A stretch of DNA of 64,000 nt from CAWHYG01 sp963833505. Lineage in GTDB: Bacteria; Eisenbacteria; RBG-16-71-46; CAIMUX01. Position 1 is the first letter of the stretch, and each line of letters opens with the position of its first letter. The stretch covers positions 62,001 to 126,000 of the forward strand of contig CAWHYG010000007.1 of assembly GCA_963833505.1 (NCBI GenBank). Direction: 5' to 3'. Of this stretch, positions 53,464-61,394 are shown piece after piece. Position numbers and translations under genes: made by a program. Under the pieces are notes generated by a model, which saw only the letters and a list, made by a program, of their open reading frames with translations, had not been told where the DNA came from and searched no databases.

Positions 53464-55353
53464 ATGGAAAATTCGCAGATCTCCGCCCTCTTCGAGGAGA
53501 TCGCCAACCTGCTGGAGATGCTGCAGGCGGACGCCTTTCGCATCCGCTCCTATCGCAACGCTGCGCGGACGGTAGCCGACGCTCCGGAGCGCATCGAGGA
53601 CCTGGCGGCGGACCCAAGAGCCCTGCGCGAGCTCCCCGGCATCGGCAAGAGCATCTGCGACCAGATCGAGGAGATCCTCCGCACCGGCACGTCGCCCCGT
53701 CTGGAGGAGCTGCGGCGGCAGATTCCGCAGGGCGTGACCGAATTCATGCGCGTGCCGGGCCTGGGCCCGAAGAAGGCGATGCTCCTCCATCGGCAACTGG
53801 GCCTGTCGAGCCTCGAGGAGCTGAAAGAGGCGGTGCGGGAGCATCGGCTGCGCGACATCCGTGGATTCGGTGAGAAGACGGAGGAGAAGGTCGCCCGCGG
53901 CCTGGAGCTGATCAGCCGTTCGGCGGGCCGGATCCTCTTGCATGAAGCCAAAGAGGCGTTGCGCCTTCTCGATCGGGAATTGTCGGCGATTCGCGGAATC
54001 GGGCGCTGGACACCGGCCGGGTCCTTCCGGCGGCGGCAGGAGACGATCGGCGACCTGGACGTCATCATCGAAACGGCCGATCGCAACGCTGTGGCGGACG
54101 CGTTGGTCAAGCTGAAGGCCGTCGCCGAGGTCCTCGGTCAGGGCGACGAGAAGGCCTCGGTCCGCCTGGAGTCAGGTCTGCAGGTGGATTTCCGGTTCAC
54201 GGAGCCGGAAGCGTTCGGCGCCGCCCAGATGTATTTCACCGGGTCGAAGGCCCACAACATCGTGCTTCGCAGGATCGCCATGAGCCACGGATGGAAGCTG
54301 AACGAGTACGGGCTGTTCGAGGGCGATCGCCGGCTGGCGGGGCGGGACGAAAAGGAAGTCTTTCGAACGCTGGGTCTGCCGTTCATCCCGCCCGAGCTGC
54401 GCGAGGATCGGGGCGAGATCGACGCTGCCCTCGCGGGACGGCTCCCGGTCCTGTTCGAGGCCGGCGCGCTTCGGGGCGATCTTCACACGCACACCACCGA
54501 AACCGACGGGAAGGCGTCCCTCGAGGAGCTGGTGGAGGCCGCGGAGGCGCACGGCTACGAATACCTGGCCATCACCGACCACTCGAAGGCGGTGACCGTG
54601 GCGCGCGGCATGGATGAGGAACGGCTCCTCCGGCAGGCGGATCGGATCCGGGAACTGGACCGCGCGCGGACGAAGATCCGGGTGCTGGCCGGCGTGGAGG
54701 TGGACATCCTGAAGGACGGCGAGCTCGACCTCGATCCCCGCGCGCTGGCCGGCCTCGATTGGGTGAACGCCAGCATCCACTCCCATTTCGAGCTGGATGA
54801 ACCGACGATGACGCAGCGGATCCTGCGGGCGATCGAGAGCGGCGTGGTGGACTCGATCGCGCACCCGTTCGGCCGCGAGATCGGACGGCGCGAGCCCATT
54901 CGTTTCGACTTCGAAGCGGTCTGTGCGGCCTGTCGCCGGCACGCCGTGTCCCTGGAGATCGACTCCTACCCCTCGCGCCTCGATCTGCCGGATATCTACT
55001 GCAAGCGAGCCAAGGAGCTCGGCGTGATGCTGACCATCTCTTCGGACGCGCACAAGCTGAGTGATCTCGGGCTGATCGAATACGGCGTCGAAGTCGCGCG
55101 CCGGGGCTGGCTGGAACAGACCGATATCCGGAATGCGCTGCCGGTCGAGGGCTTCCTGCGGACCCTCAGACGCCGGAGCCAGCCGGCCCCCGGGCCGGGC
55201 AGGGCGACGTCGGACCCGACACGGGAGCGACGCCGGCGCCGGCCGGCGTCCGGGCCGGACAAAGCGACTTCGGACCCGTTGCCGGAGCCGGGGCGCCCTC
55301 GGAAGGGCCGTCCGATCCAGCGGGCGAAGCCCTCAGATAACCGCTCGCGATAA
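53464..55353 (+). CDS. polX: DNA polymerase X / PHP 3'-5' exonuclease (PolX)
   Basis: A 629-residue gap-filling repair polymerase. Helix-hairpin-helix segments LRELPGIGKSI and MRVPGLGPKKAMLL come first. The palm has GSFRRRQETIGDLDVII with two catalytic Asp, and VDFRF with the third. The PHP nuclease domain has DLHTHTTETDGK, AITDHSK, GVEVDIL, HSHFE, AHPFGREIG and SSDAH. Bacterial PolX is ~570 residues; the extra ~57 are a basic Pro/Arg tail made by a 60-bp repeat. ATG 53464 follows GGGAGG. It converges with the CPBP protease gene. Confidence 0.95.
   Translation: MENSQISALFEEIANLLEMLQADAFRIRSYRNAARTVADAPERIEDLAADPRALRELPGIGKSICDQIEEILRTGTSPRLEELRRQIPQGVTEFMRVPGLGPKKAMLLHRQLGLSSLEELKEAVREHRLRDIRGFGEKTEEKVARGLELISRSAGRILLHEAKEALRLLDRELSAIRGIGRWTPAGSFRRRQETIGDLDVIIETADRNAVADALVKLKAVAEVLGQGDEKASVRLESGLQVDFRFTEPEAFGAAQMYFTGSKAHNIVLRRIAMSHGWKLNEYGLFEGDRRLAGRDEKEVFRTLGLPFIPPELREDRGEIDAALAGRLPVLFEAGALRGDLHTHTTETDGKASLEELVEAAEAHGYEYLAITDHSKAVTVARGMDEERLLRQADRIRELDRARTKIRVLAGVEVDILKDGELDLDPRALAGLDWVNASIHSHFELDEPTMTQRILRAIESGVVDSIAHPFGREIGRREPIRFDFEAVCAACRRHAVSLEIDSYPSRLDLPDIYCKRAKELGVMLTISSDAHKLSDLGLIEYGVEVARRGWLEQTDIRNALPVEGFLRTLRRRSQPAPGPGRATSDPTRERRRRRPASGPDKATSDPLPEPGRPRKGRPIQRAKPSDNRSR
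55181..55290 (+). repeat. 60-bp repeat encoding the PolX tail
   Basis: Two diverged copies with a 60-bp period; CGGGCCGGGC at 55191 and CGGGCCGGAC at 55251 mark equivalent positions, each followed by a TCGGACCCG segment. The encoded PGR/PDKATSDP pattern repeats every 20 residues. Confidence 0.75.
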
Positions 55354-55374
55354 GCCGGCGCTCCCGGACCGGCT

Positions 55375-56103
55375 TCATTTCGGCAGCAGCAGGTCGATCA
55401 GGGTTCCGACGGCGTTCGCGGTGGCGTGAATCATGATCGCGGGCAGAAGGCTGCCCGACCGCTCCCGGAACCAGCCGGCGGCGAGCCCGATCACGATGGC
55501 GAAGATCACGATGCTGGCGACGGTCGGCCACGGGATCCCGACGGTCCGTAACATCAAGTGCATGGCGCCGAAGAAGAACCCCGAGACCAGCACCGGAAGG
55601 CTGAGGCGAAGACGCCCGAGGGAGAGACCTGACGCCTGCACCGGCTGCAGAAAGCCCTGGATCAATCCCCGCGTGAGCGTCTCTTCGGCCACGCTGGCCA
55701 GCCCCCAGACCAGCAGGACCGTCTGGAGCGTCGTGTAGTCCTTCATGAACGTGAGCCCGGAAAGGTGGAACAGGCGCTCGGAAGCCGAGGCCAGACCGGA
55801 CGCAACGGCGGGAATCAGAAGGGCGATCCCCAGGGGGAATCGCGACGGCAGGCGGAATCCGAACGAGCGCAGCCGCCCGCGGGACAACGCGAGCATGATA
55901 AGGATTGAAACGACGAGCATGGGACCGTGGTTGAGCACCCCGACCAACCACGGCTTCTGGCGCGTGATTTCCGTGCGGCCGTGCAATAGGACGCCCATGA
56001 TGAAGCCGGACAGCACAAAGGTGAGAATTCCAAGCCCGACCGCGCCAAGGGTGCGCAGGAAGGGATGGCGCGGTGGCAGACCGACCGTGGGGTCGTGGTC
56101 CAT
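55375..56103 (-). CDS. CPBP-family intramembrane metalloprotease
   Basis: A 242-residue protein with about seven membrane helices and the CPBP (ABI, CAAX-protease-like) motifs: EETLTRG (EExxxR), FFFGAMHL (FxxxxH) and a third helix LAAGWFRERSGSLLPAIMIH with the HxxxN-type end HATAN. These proteases cut within the membrane and are linked to prenyl-protein processing or bacteriocin self-protection; the substrate is unknown. I start at the ATG at 56103 behind GGAGGGG; the longer frame starts have no ribosome site. Confidence 0.87.
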   Translation of the reverse strand: MDHDPTVGLPPRHPFLRTLGAVGLGILTFVLSGFIMGVLLHGRTEITRQKPWLVGVLNHGPMLVVSILIMLALSRGRLRSFGFRLPSRFPLGIALLIPAVASGLASASERLFHLSGLTFMKDYTTLQTVLLVWGLASVAEETLTRGLIQGFLQPVQASGLSLGRLRLSLPVLVSGFFFGAMHLMLRTVGIPWPTVASIVIFAIVIGLAAGWFRERSGSLLPAIMIHATANAVGTLIDLLLPK

Positions 56104-56312
56104 GAACTCCCCTCCATCCGCCGCCGGCGCGGCCGACATGAGTCCGATCCTGCGTTCGAGGCCGGGAAGCATGATAAACGCGTCCGGACGACAATTCCAT
56201 GTTCTCCTCGCGGGCCCGCGCGCGGTCCGATATGCTCGCCACGGGTGAATCGTGCGGGCGGGAGGCCGTCTGGCGCGCGGCGCCTCCGCCGGACGCTCGA
56301 GGAGGGTGTATC

Positions 56313-57008
56313 ATGTCGCCATCGGTTCGCATGGCCGCCGTTTCCCTGGTGATCGCGTTCGCGCTTCCGGGAACTCTTCCCGCCGCGGTGCGCGGACAAG
56401 AGGACGTCAAGCTTCCGCCGCCCCGGATGGACGGCGGCATGCCGCTGATGCAGGCGTTGAAGGAGCGGCACTCCACGCGGGAGTTCGCCGCGAAGAAGCT
56501 GACCCCGGAGGTCCTTTCGAATCTCCTGTGGGCGGCAGACGGCATCAATCGGCAGGATTCCGGCAAGCGGACGGCCCCGTCGGCCCGCAACTGGCAGGAG
56601 ATCGACATCTATGTGCTCCTCGAAGAAGGCGCGTTCCTCTACGACGCCCAGGGCAACCTCCTGAAGGCGGTGGCCGACCGCGACCTGCGCAAGCTGGCGG
56701 GGGTGCAGGATTTCGTCGCCGGCGCGCCGCTCAACCTGGTCTACGTGGCGGATACGGCGCGAATGAAAGGCGCCTCCGCCGAGGACGAGGCTTTATACGA
56801 AGGGGCCGACACCGCCTTCATCGCGCAGAACGTGTACCTCTTCTGCGCCAGTGAGGGGCTGGCGGTGGTGGTGCGGGCGAGCCTGGACCGCAAAGCGATG
56901 GCGGAGGCGTTGCGGCTGCCTCCCGAGAAGAAGATCACACTGGCGCAGACGGTGGGATACCCCGCGGCGCCCGGCGGGTCGGCTCCGGCACCTGGTTCGT
57001 CCCGGTAG
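56313..57008 (+). CDS. Exported SagB/nitroreductase-type oxidoreductase
   Basis: 231 residues: a signal peptide (VSLVIAFALPGTLPAAVRG), then an FMN nitroreductase fold of the SagB/ThcOx-like branch: ERHSTREFAAKKLTPEVLSN, LLWAADGINR, APSARNWQEIDIYVL and QNVYLFCASEGLAVVVRAS. Azoline-forming SagB enzymes normally sit with a cyclodehydratase and a precursor peptide; none is here, and export argues for another role, perhaps a periplasmic reductase. ATG 56313 follows GAGGAGGG. It stands alone and convergent with the C1 protease gene. Confidence 0.85.
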   Translation: MSPSVRMAAVSLVIAFALPGTLPAAVRGQEDVKLPPPRMDGGMPLMQALKERHSTREFAAKKLTPEVLSNLLWAADGINRQDSGKRTAPSARNWQEIDIYVLLEEGAFLYDAQGNLLKAVADRDLRKLAGVQDFVAGAPLNLVYVADTARMKGASAEDEALYEGADTAFIAQNVYLFCASEGLAVVVRASLDRKAMAEALRLPPEKKITLAQTVGYPAAPGGSAPAPGSSR

Positions 57009-57188
57009 CCTCGAAACGAGCCCCCGGCCCGAAGCCGTTCGGGTGCGCGTCCCGCTCTCCGGACCGGGTCGTCACGGGGGCGCGCCTTGGGAGTGAAGAT
57101 CCGACCCCGTTCTGCCGCCGCGGGCCGCGTCGTCGCGGCGGTCCAAGTCGGGGACGGCGAACCGGCCGGGAAAGAAATGTACACAAGG

Positions 57189-57222
57189 CGAGAGGCGATC
57201 TTCGGAAGAAGATCGCCTCTCG
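57189..57222. terminator. Perfect 15-bp hairpin between convergent genes
   Basis: CGAGAGGCGATCTTC pairs perfectly with GAAGATCGCCTCTCG across a GGAA loop. It lies 28 bp beyond the C1 protease gene (minus) and 180 bp beyond the nitroreductase (plus). On the minus strand a pyrimidine-rich TTTCTTT follows after about 12 nt. It is a likely bidirectional terminator. Confidence 0.7.
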
Positions 57223-57249
57223 GGTGAAGTCAGCGCTTCGGTTCGCGCG

Positions 57250-59439
57250 CTACCGGATCACGGTGACGGTCTGGGTCCGGCCTTCTCCTCCGCTCTCGAG
57301 TCGCACGAAATACATGCCTCCGGGGACGGACTTGCCGCTCTGGTCCTTCCCGTCCCACGCGATCCGATGGGAACCGATTCCGTACGAGGTGTTGACCACC
57401 CTGCGCACCAGGCGGCCGTCGGCGGAGAAGATCCCGATGTTCGCGTTGCCGGCCGTCCGGATGTAGAAGTCGAGATTGACGCTTCCTGCCGCCGGGTTGG
57501 GCTCGGGGGGCGACAGCGCCAGGTCGTAGACGCGGTTCGACGGCTCCGGAGCGGCGGCCGGATTGACGCCGAGCGAACCGATCGAGAAGTTGTCGACGGC
57601 CGCTTCCACGACGTCGTTTACGCCCGTGTCGCTCGCCTTGAACCGCAGACAGACCTTCGAGGTCAGGGTGATGTAACGCTTGAGGTCGAAACGCCGCCGG
57701 GTCCATTGGCCGGGCAGATCGCCCCGGGTCTGCCGGTAGAGCGACGTCCAGCTCGAGCCGCCGTTGCTGGAGATGTCGATCTTCATGGTGTCATCCATGG
57801 TGGCCGATCCGACGTGGTTGACGTACCAGAAGTCGAATGCGACGATGGCGTCGTTGCAGGTGGAAACATCGTAGACCGGCGACTGCAGCGTGGTGGTGCC
57901 GCCGTGAACGCTGTTGCACGAGTAGCACCCGCCGGTGGCGGCACCGGTCACGAAGCACTGGGTTCCCGGGGCCGGCGTGGCGTCGCTGTCCGCCTGTACC
58001 GGCCAGATGAGCCCGACCGGCGGCCACGGATTGTACCAGGTGCCCTGGGGAACTCCCAGCTCCCATTTGCCGCCGTAGGCGTTGTCTCCCGAGACGCCGC
58101 AGATCCACTTGCCCTGTTGCTCGCAGGGATCCTGCACGACGAACTGGACGACGGAGAAGCTGCAGTGGGCTCCATTTCCGCCCTGCGGGCAATAGCCGGT
58201 GTTCCCCTGCGAGTCCTTCGCCATCAGGTAATAGTCGATGCAGGTGCCGACGGGCTGATGGGGAATCGCGCCCTGCCAGGTGTTGCCGGCCACGTTGGTC
58301 AAGGCGGCGGTCTGGTAGTTCCCGCCTCCGCCGACCCCGCCCTGGATGCGATAGTAGAGGGTGACGGATGTAACCGGCGCCAGGTACGAGGTCGCGGTGG
58401 TCTGCACGGTGTAGTCATCCGTGACGTCGCCGGTGTCGGCCAGAGGCGTGTGGCAAACCAGCACGGGATAGAGCGGCGAGTAGACGATCTGCTCCGTGCC
58501 GTAGCCGATGTTGGCGGTGCCGTACGCGATCCAGAAGTAGCCGTTCATGCCCCAGCTGTAGCCCCAGCTGTTCTTGCACAGCCAGGCGCCGTTGCCGCCG
58601 CACTGGGTGTCGTCCCAGCCGACGATGACGATGCTGTGGTTGACCGAGTCATCGCCGCCGTTGTGCTGATAGCAGCCTCCGCTGTATCCGTAGAAGTCAT
58701 CATAGACCGTGAAGTTGCTGGAGACGGGGCCGTACTGAAGGCCGGTCTTGATGGAGGTGACGTCGTCGCCCGTGTAGTAGTAGCTCTGGATCTTGTCGAG
58801 CGGAGGGCACGCGCCCTGCGTGCAGGGGGGAGAGTCCGTGCCCGCGTAAGGCATGCAGGCCTCCGACACGGCGCCGTTGGTCTCCACCAGGTTGTAGACG
58901 TCATCTTCCCATCCGCCTTCGGCGCAGCTTCCCTCGGTGCAGGAGACCATCTGCTGCTCGGAAATGTCCTGCTCGACGCCGGTGACCATCTTGATGTGGG
59001 ACTCGATGCAGCCGACCGCGGCGAAGGCCCAGCACGAGCCGCAGTTCCCCTGATTCTTGACGCAGGTCATGATCCCCTGGTCCTTCCAGCTGAAGTAGGA
59101 CGGGAAGGTGCCGGGGGCCGGCCGCGAATCGCGCTGTTCGGGAGTGAGCACGCCGCTCATGCCCGCGGGAAGCCTCAAGCCCAGCCGGGCCTGCCTCTCC
59201 GCCGGCGAAAGCTCCATCATGCTCGTGCGGCCGGCGGTCCAATGATACCCGTTGGCCTGGATCTGGGCTTGAATCTGCTGGACCTCGTGGTCGACCGCGT
59301 CAGCCCGCACCGCGGTCGGACCGGCCCCGGCCAGCAATGCGGACAGGACAACTCCGATTCCCAGGGTCGCCCAGGGAATCCGGACACGCGATTGCCATAG
59401 ACTCCAAGGCCGGTTGTGCCGGCCGGCGGACATGGTCAT
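57250..59439 (-). CDS. Secreted papain-family (C1A) cysteine protease with sorting tail
   Basis: 729 residues: a signal region (WATLGIGVVLSALLAGAG), a ~80-residue propeptide-like part, then a C1A domain with Cys136 in CGSCWAF, His268 in NHSIVIVGWDD and Asn290 in CKNSWGYSWGMNGYF; the oxyanion Gln is in KNQGNCGS. Next are a beta-rich region (~335-450), a jelly-roll-like domain (~470-640) and a FlgD-like tail (NIGIFSADGRLVRRV, GGMYFVRLESG). Cysteines are frequent, pointing to disulfides outside the cytoplasm. The ATG at 59439 follows AGGAGGAGG. An exported protease, probably surface bound. Confidence 0.92.
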   Translation of the reverse strand: MTMSAGRHNRPWSLWQSRVRIPWATLGIGVVLSALLAGAGPTAVRADAVDHEVQQIQAQIQANGYHWTAGRTSMMELSPAERQARLGLRLPAGMSGVLTPEQRDSRPAPGTFPSYFSWKDQGIMTCVKNQGNCGSCWAFAAVGCIESHIKMVTGVEQDISEQQMVSCTEGSCAEGGWEDDVYNLVETNGAVSEACMPYAGTDSPPCTQGACPPLDKIQSYYYTGDDVTSIKTGLQYGPVSSNFTVYDDFYGYSGGCYQHNGGDDSVNHSIVIVGWDDTQCGGNGAWLCKNSWGYSWGMNGYFWIAYGTANIGYGTEQIVYSPLYPVLVCHTPLADTGDVTDDYTVQTTATSYLAPVTSVTLYYRIQGGVGGGGNYQTAALTNVAGNTWQGAIPHQPVGTCIDYYLMAKDSQGNTGYCPQGGNGAHCSFSVVQFVVQDPCEQQGKWICGVSGDNAYGGKWELGVPQGTWYNPWPPVGLIWPVQADSDATPAPGTQCFVTGAATGGCYSCNSVHGGTTTLQSPVYDVSTCNDAIVAFDFWYVNHVGSATMDDTMKIDISSNGGSSWTSLYRQTRGDLPGQWTRRRFDLKRYITLTSKVCLRFKASDTGVNDVVEAAVDNFSIGSLGVNPAAAPEPSNRVYDLALSPPEPNPAAGSVNLDFYIRTAGNANIGIFSADGRLVRRVVNTSYGIGSHRIAWDGKDQSGKSVPGGMYFVRLESGGEGRTQTVTVIR

Positions 59440-59494
59440 GGGGGCCCTCCTCCTGAAGAGACTCGAGATGTCAAGTGTTTGGCGCAACGGACTT

Positions 59495-59503
59495 ATTATA
59501 ACA
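59495..59503 (-). promoter_or_regulatory. Extended -10 promoter of the C1 protease gene
   Basis: On the minus strand TGT TATAAT: a perfect -10 with extended TGn, in an AT-rich island about 55 bp before the ATG at 59439. No good -35 is needed or seen. Confidence 0.5.
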
Positions 59504-59694
59504 AAAGTCCTGTCAGTGAGCCACTAATAATCAGAAAGAGGCGGGCGGAACAGTCAGGAGGGAACCGGATTGGGGCGACGAGGTCGGGACCGGCGCGTTG
59601 AGAAAGTCGTGATCACCAGACCGCCGCCGACCGATCGCCCGGACGCAGTTCGAAGAACAGCGTCGGAACCGATCGACGGTCGCGAGGACCGCAG

Positions 59695-60297
59695 CTACTT
59701 GGGACTGTCCGCCTGCTGAACGCCTTCGACGTTCAGGAAGATCGTGATGACCTTCCCAACAAGCTCGTTGGCCCCGACGACCTCGCTCCAGAGGAGGTTG
59801 TAGTCCCGGCGGTTGATCTGGGCCGTGGCGCCGAAGCCGATCCGGTTCTTCCCGTCCATGTCCTCCGACGTTCCCCGCATCGTCGCGTCCAGGGTCACGG
59901 TGCGGGAGACTCCGTGCAGAGAGAGGTCTCCGACGATCTCGAGCTTGTCGGACCCGACCCTGGTCACCTTCGTGGACGTGAAGGTGATCTCCGGGAACCT
60001 GTCGACGTCAAGGAACGACGGCGATCTCAGGTCCTTGTCCCGGAAGGCCTGGTTCGTGTTGATGCTTCCGGCGTCGATCTTCACGGCGACGGTCGATTGT
60101 GCGAGATCGGCCGGGTCGTAGGCGAAGGATCCGGAGAACCGGTCGAATCGACCCGCGACGGAGCCGATACCCAGATGCGTGACCTCGATGGTGACGCTGG
60201 AATGATCGGGATCGATCACGTACACCGCTACGGCCGGCATCGCCGCGGCCAGGCTCATGACGGCGACCAGAGGCGCGAGAATCTGCGCACTTTTCAA
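59695..60297 (-). CDS. YceI-family periplasmic protein
   Basis: A 200-residue protein with signal peptide (LAPLVAVMSLAAAMPAVA), then the YceI lipocalin-like barrel: YVIDPDHSSVTIEVTHLG, GRFDRFSGSFAYDP, FLDVDRFPEITFTSTKV, LEIVGDLSLHGVSRTVTL and FGATAQINRRDYNL. YceI proteins bind polyisoprenoids or amides in the periplasm. I choose the TTG at 60297 because GGAGGG lies just before it and the signal peptide starts there; the longer frame to 60492 encodes an unlikely N-terminus. Confidence 0.9.
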   Translation of the reverse strand: MKSAQILAPLVAVMSLAAAMPAVAVYVIDPDHSSVTIEVTHLGIGSVAGRFDRFSGSFAYDPADLAQSTVAVKIDAGSINTNQAFRDKDLRSPSFLDVDRFPEITFTSTKVTRVGSDKLEIVGDLSLHGVSRTVTLDATMRGTSEDMDGKNRIGFGATAQINRRDYNLLWSEVVGANELVGKVITIFLNVEGVQQADSPK

Positions 60298-60414
60298 GGA
60301 CCCTCCGATTTGGCCGGACCCATCGGCGGATCCGGACCGGAACGGCGACCGGTGGATGAAGGAACGTAAAATCTTGCGGCCAGCCGAGACACCTCCGACG
60401 GGCACGATAGCGTG

Positions 60415-60443
60415 ACTGTAACGGCTCCAAAGAGCGTGATCAA
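60415..60443 (-). promoter_or_regulatory. Candidate promoter of the YceI gene
   Basis: Minus-strand TTGATC (60443-60438), 17-bp spacer, TACAGT (60420-60415), four of six matches each. Leader of about 110 nt. It supports the TTG start at 60297, since longer starts would lie upstream of it. Confidence 0.45.
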
Positions 60444-61120
60444 TTTCAGATACAGGAGTTATACAGAGAATGCGACTACGTAGCAACTTCATGACCGAGG
60501 ACCACCGTGACTCCCAGAATCCACCGCGTCGAGGGCGACCAATCAGTCAAGGCCGGCCGGACACCGTGGAAATCGAGATCAGAGATTCGTGGCAACGCGG
60601 AATGCAACGGGCCGGGCCGGATTCTGCACGGTAGCGGATCGCATCCGGACCCCGCGGCCGATCCGAACGCGCAGGATGAACCCGGCCGCGTCCCGGCCAT
60701 GTCTCCGCCGGCCGCGGACTTCGGCGATCCCTGCACCGCGCTGATCGCGCCGAGAGCCGCCTTGCTCCGCGGTCGGATTCGCCGGCACGCCGATTACGTG
60801 GTGTGCCCGCACGCGAGGTCCGGCTGATCAGGCCGCCGAGCGTGTCCGGCTTGCGGAAGACTCGCGCAGGCTTGAGTTCCATTGACCATGGACTGCCGAG
60901 GGCGGTCCTTCCCGGGTATCGACCTTGGAAGGACCGCCACGCAACGCCGACGATTCTCCTTCCTGCAGTTGATCCTCCTGCTTCATCTCGGGAGGCTCCC
61001 ACTTCGGCGGTTTCAGCGGGTGGAAGTGCGGTCTCGATGGGTAGGTGGCGGATCCGGAACCTTGAGCAGGCTTCCGGTGGCCCGCTGTGACAGAACCGCT
61101 TTGACGTTCACACCTGGATT
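60444..61120. other. Long spacer without a recognised gene
   Basis: About 680 bp with open frames on both strands but none resembling a known family. A minus-strand frame (60828-61133) contains LKPPKWEPPEMKQEDQLQEG, which faintly recalls RiPP-precursor leaders, but its start has no ribosome site and no maturation genes are nearby. Possibly eroded genes. Confidence 0.4.
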
Positions 61121-61135
61121 CATGGAGGTCCATAC

Positions 61136-61195
61136 ATGTTCTGGCTGGCCATCCTCGCCCTTGGTCATTTCGCCATTTCCGTGTTCCGGCGCTAA
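61136..61195 (+). CDS. Possible 19-residue hydrophobic membrane peptide
   Basis: ATG 61136 follows GGAGG at 8 bp and encodes MFWLAILALGHFAISVFRR, then TAA: one short hydrophobic helix with a basic end, like known small membrane proteins. A strong + strand terminator lies 100 bp downstream, and no other + strand gene precedes it, so this peptide is the best candidate for the transcript. Without homology it remains tentative. Confidence 0.4.
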   Translation: MFWLAILALGHFAISVFRR

Positions 61196-61294
61196 CGTGA
61201 TTTCGGTTCCGGCGGCCGAGGAGGTCATCCGGTAGCGGCGTCCTCGCCGCGTTCCGGTGCCACTGCGAACGCCGCCGGCGCCGTCGTCCGTCAA

Positions 61295-61363
61295 GGCGGG
61301 ACCTCCCGGGGCCTTCCGAGCGCCTGCGTTCGGAAGGTGGCCGGGAGGTCGCGCCCGTTTTTT
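61295..61363 (+). terminator. Strong Rho-independent terminator, + strand
   Basis: The outer stem GACCTCCCGG / CCGGGAGGTC (61300-61309 with 61341-61350) and inner stem CCTTCCGA / TCGGAAGG (61312-61319 with 61330-61337) are followed by TTTTTT at 61358-61363. The T run fits only the + strand, although the nearest recognised genes (61395 and 60297) are both on the minus strand. Confidence 0.75.
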
Positions 61364-61394
61364 GGCTGGGGCCACTCCGTCCCGATCAGGCCGG

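Noticed and set aside
57367..59400. Plus-strand open frame of 677 codons opposite the C1 protease
   Set aside because: The protease has all catalytic motifs, signal and tail on the minus strand; the antisense translation is low-complexity Val/Arg/Gly/Asp.
60828..61133. Minus-strand ORF with a RiPP-leader-like KPPKWEPPEM stretch
   Set aside because: No ribosome site, no maturation enzymes nearby, and it is opposite the better supported + strand peptide; the resemblance is too short to call.
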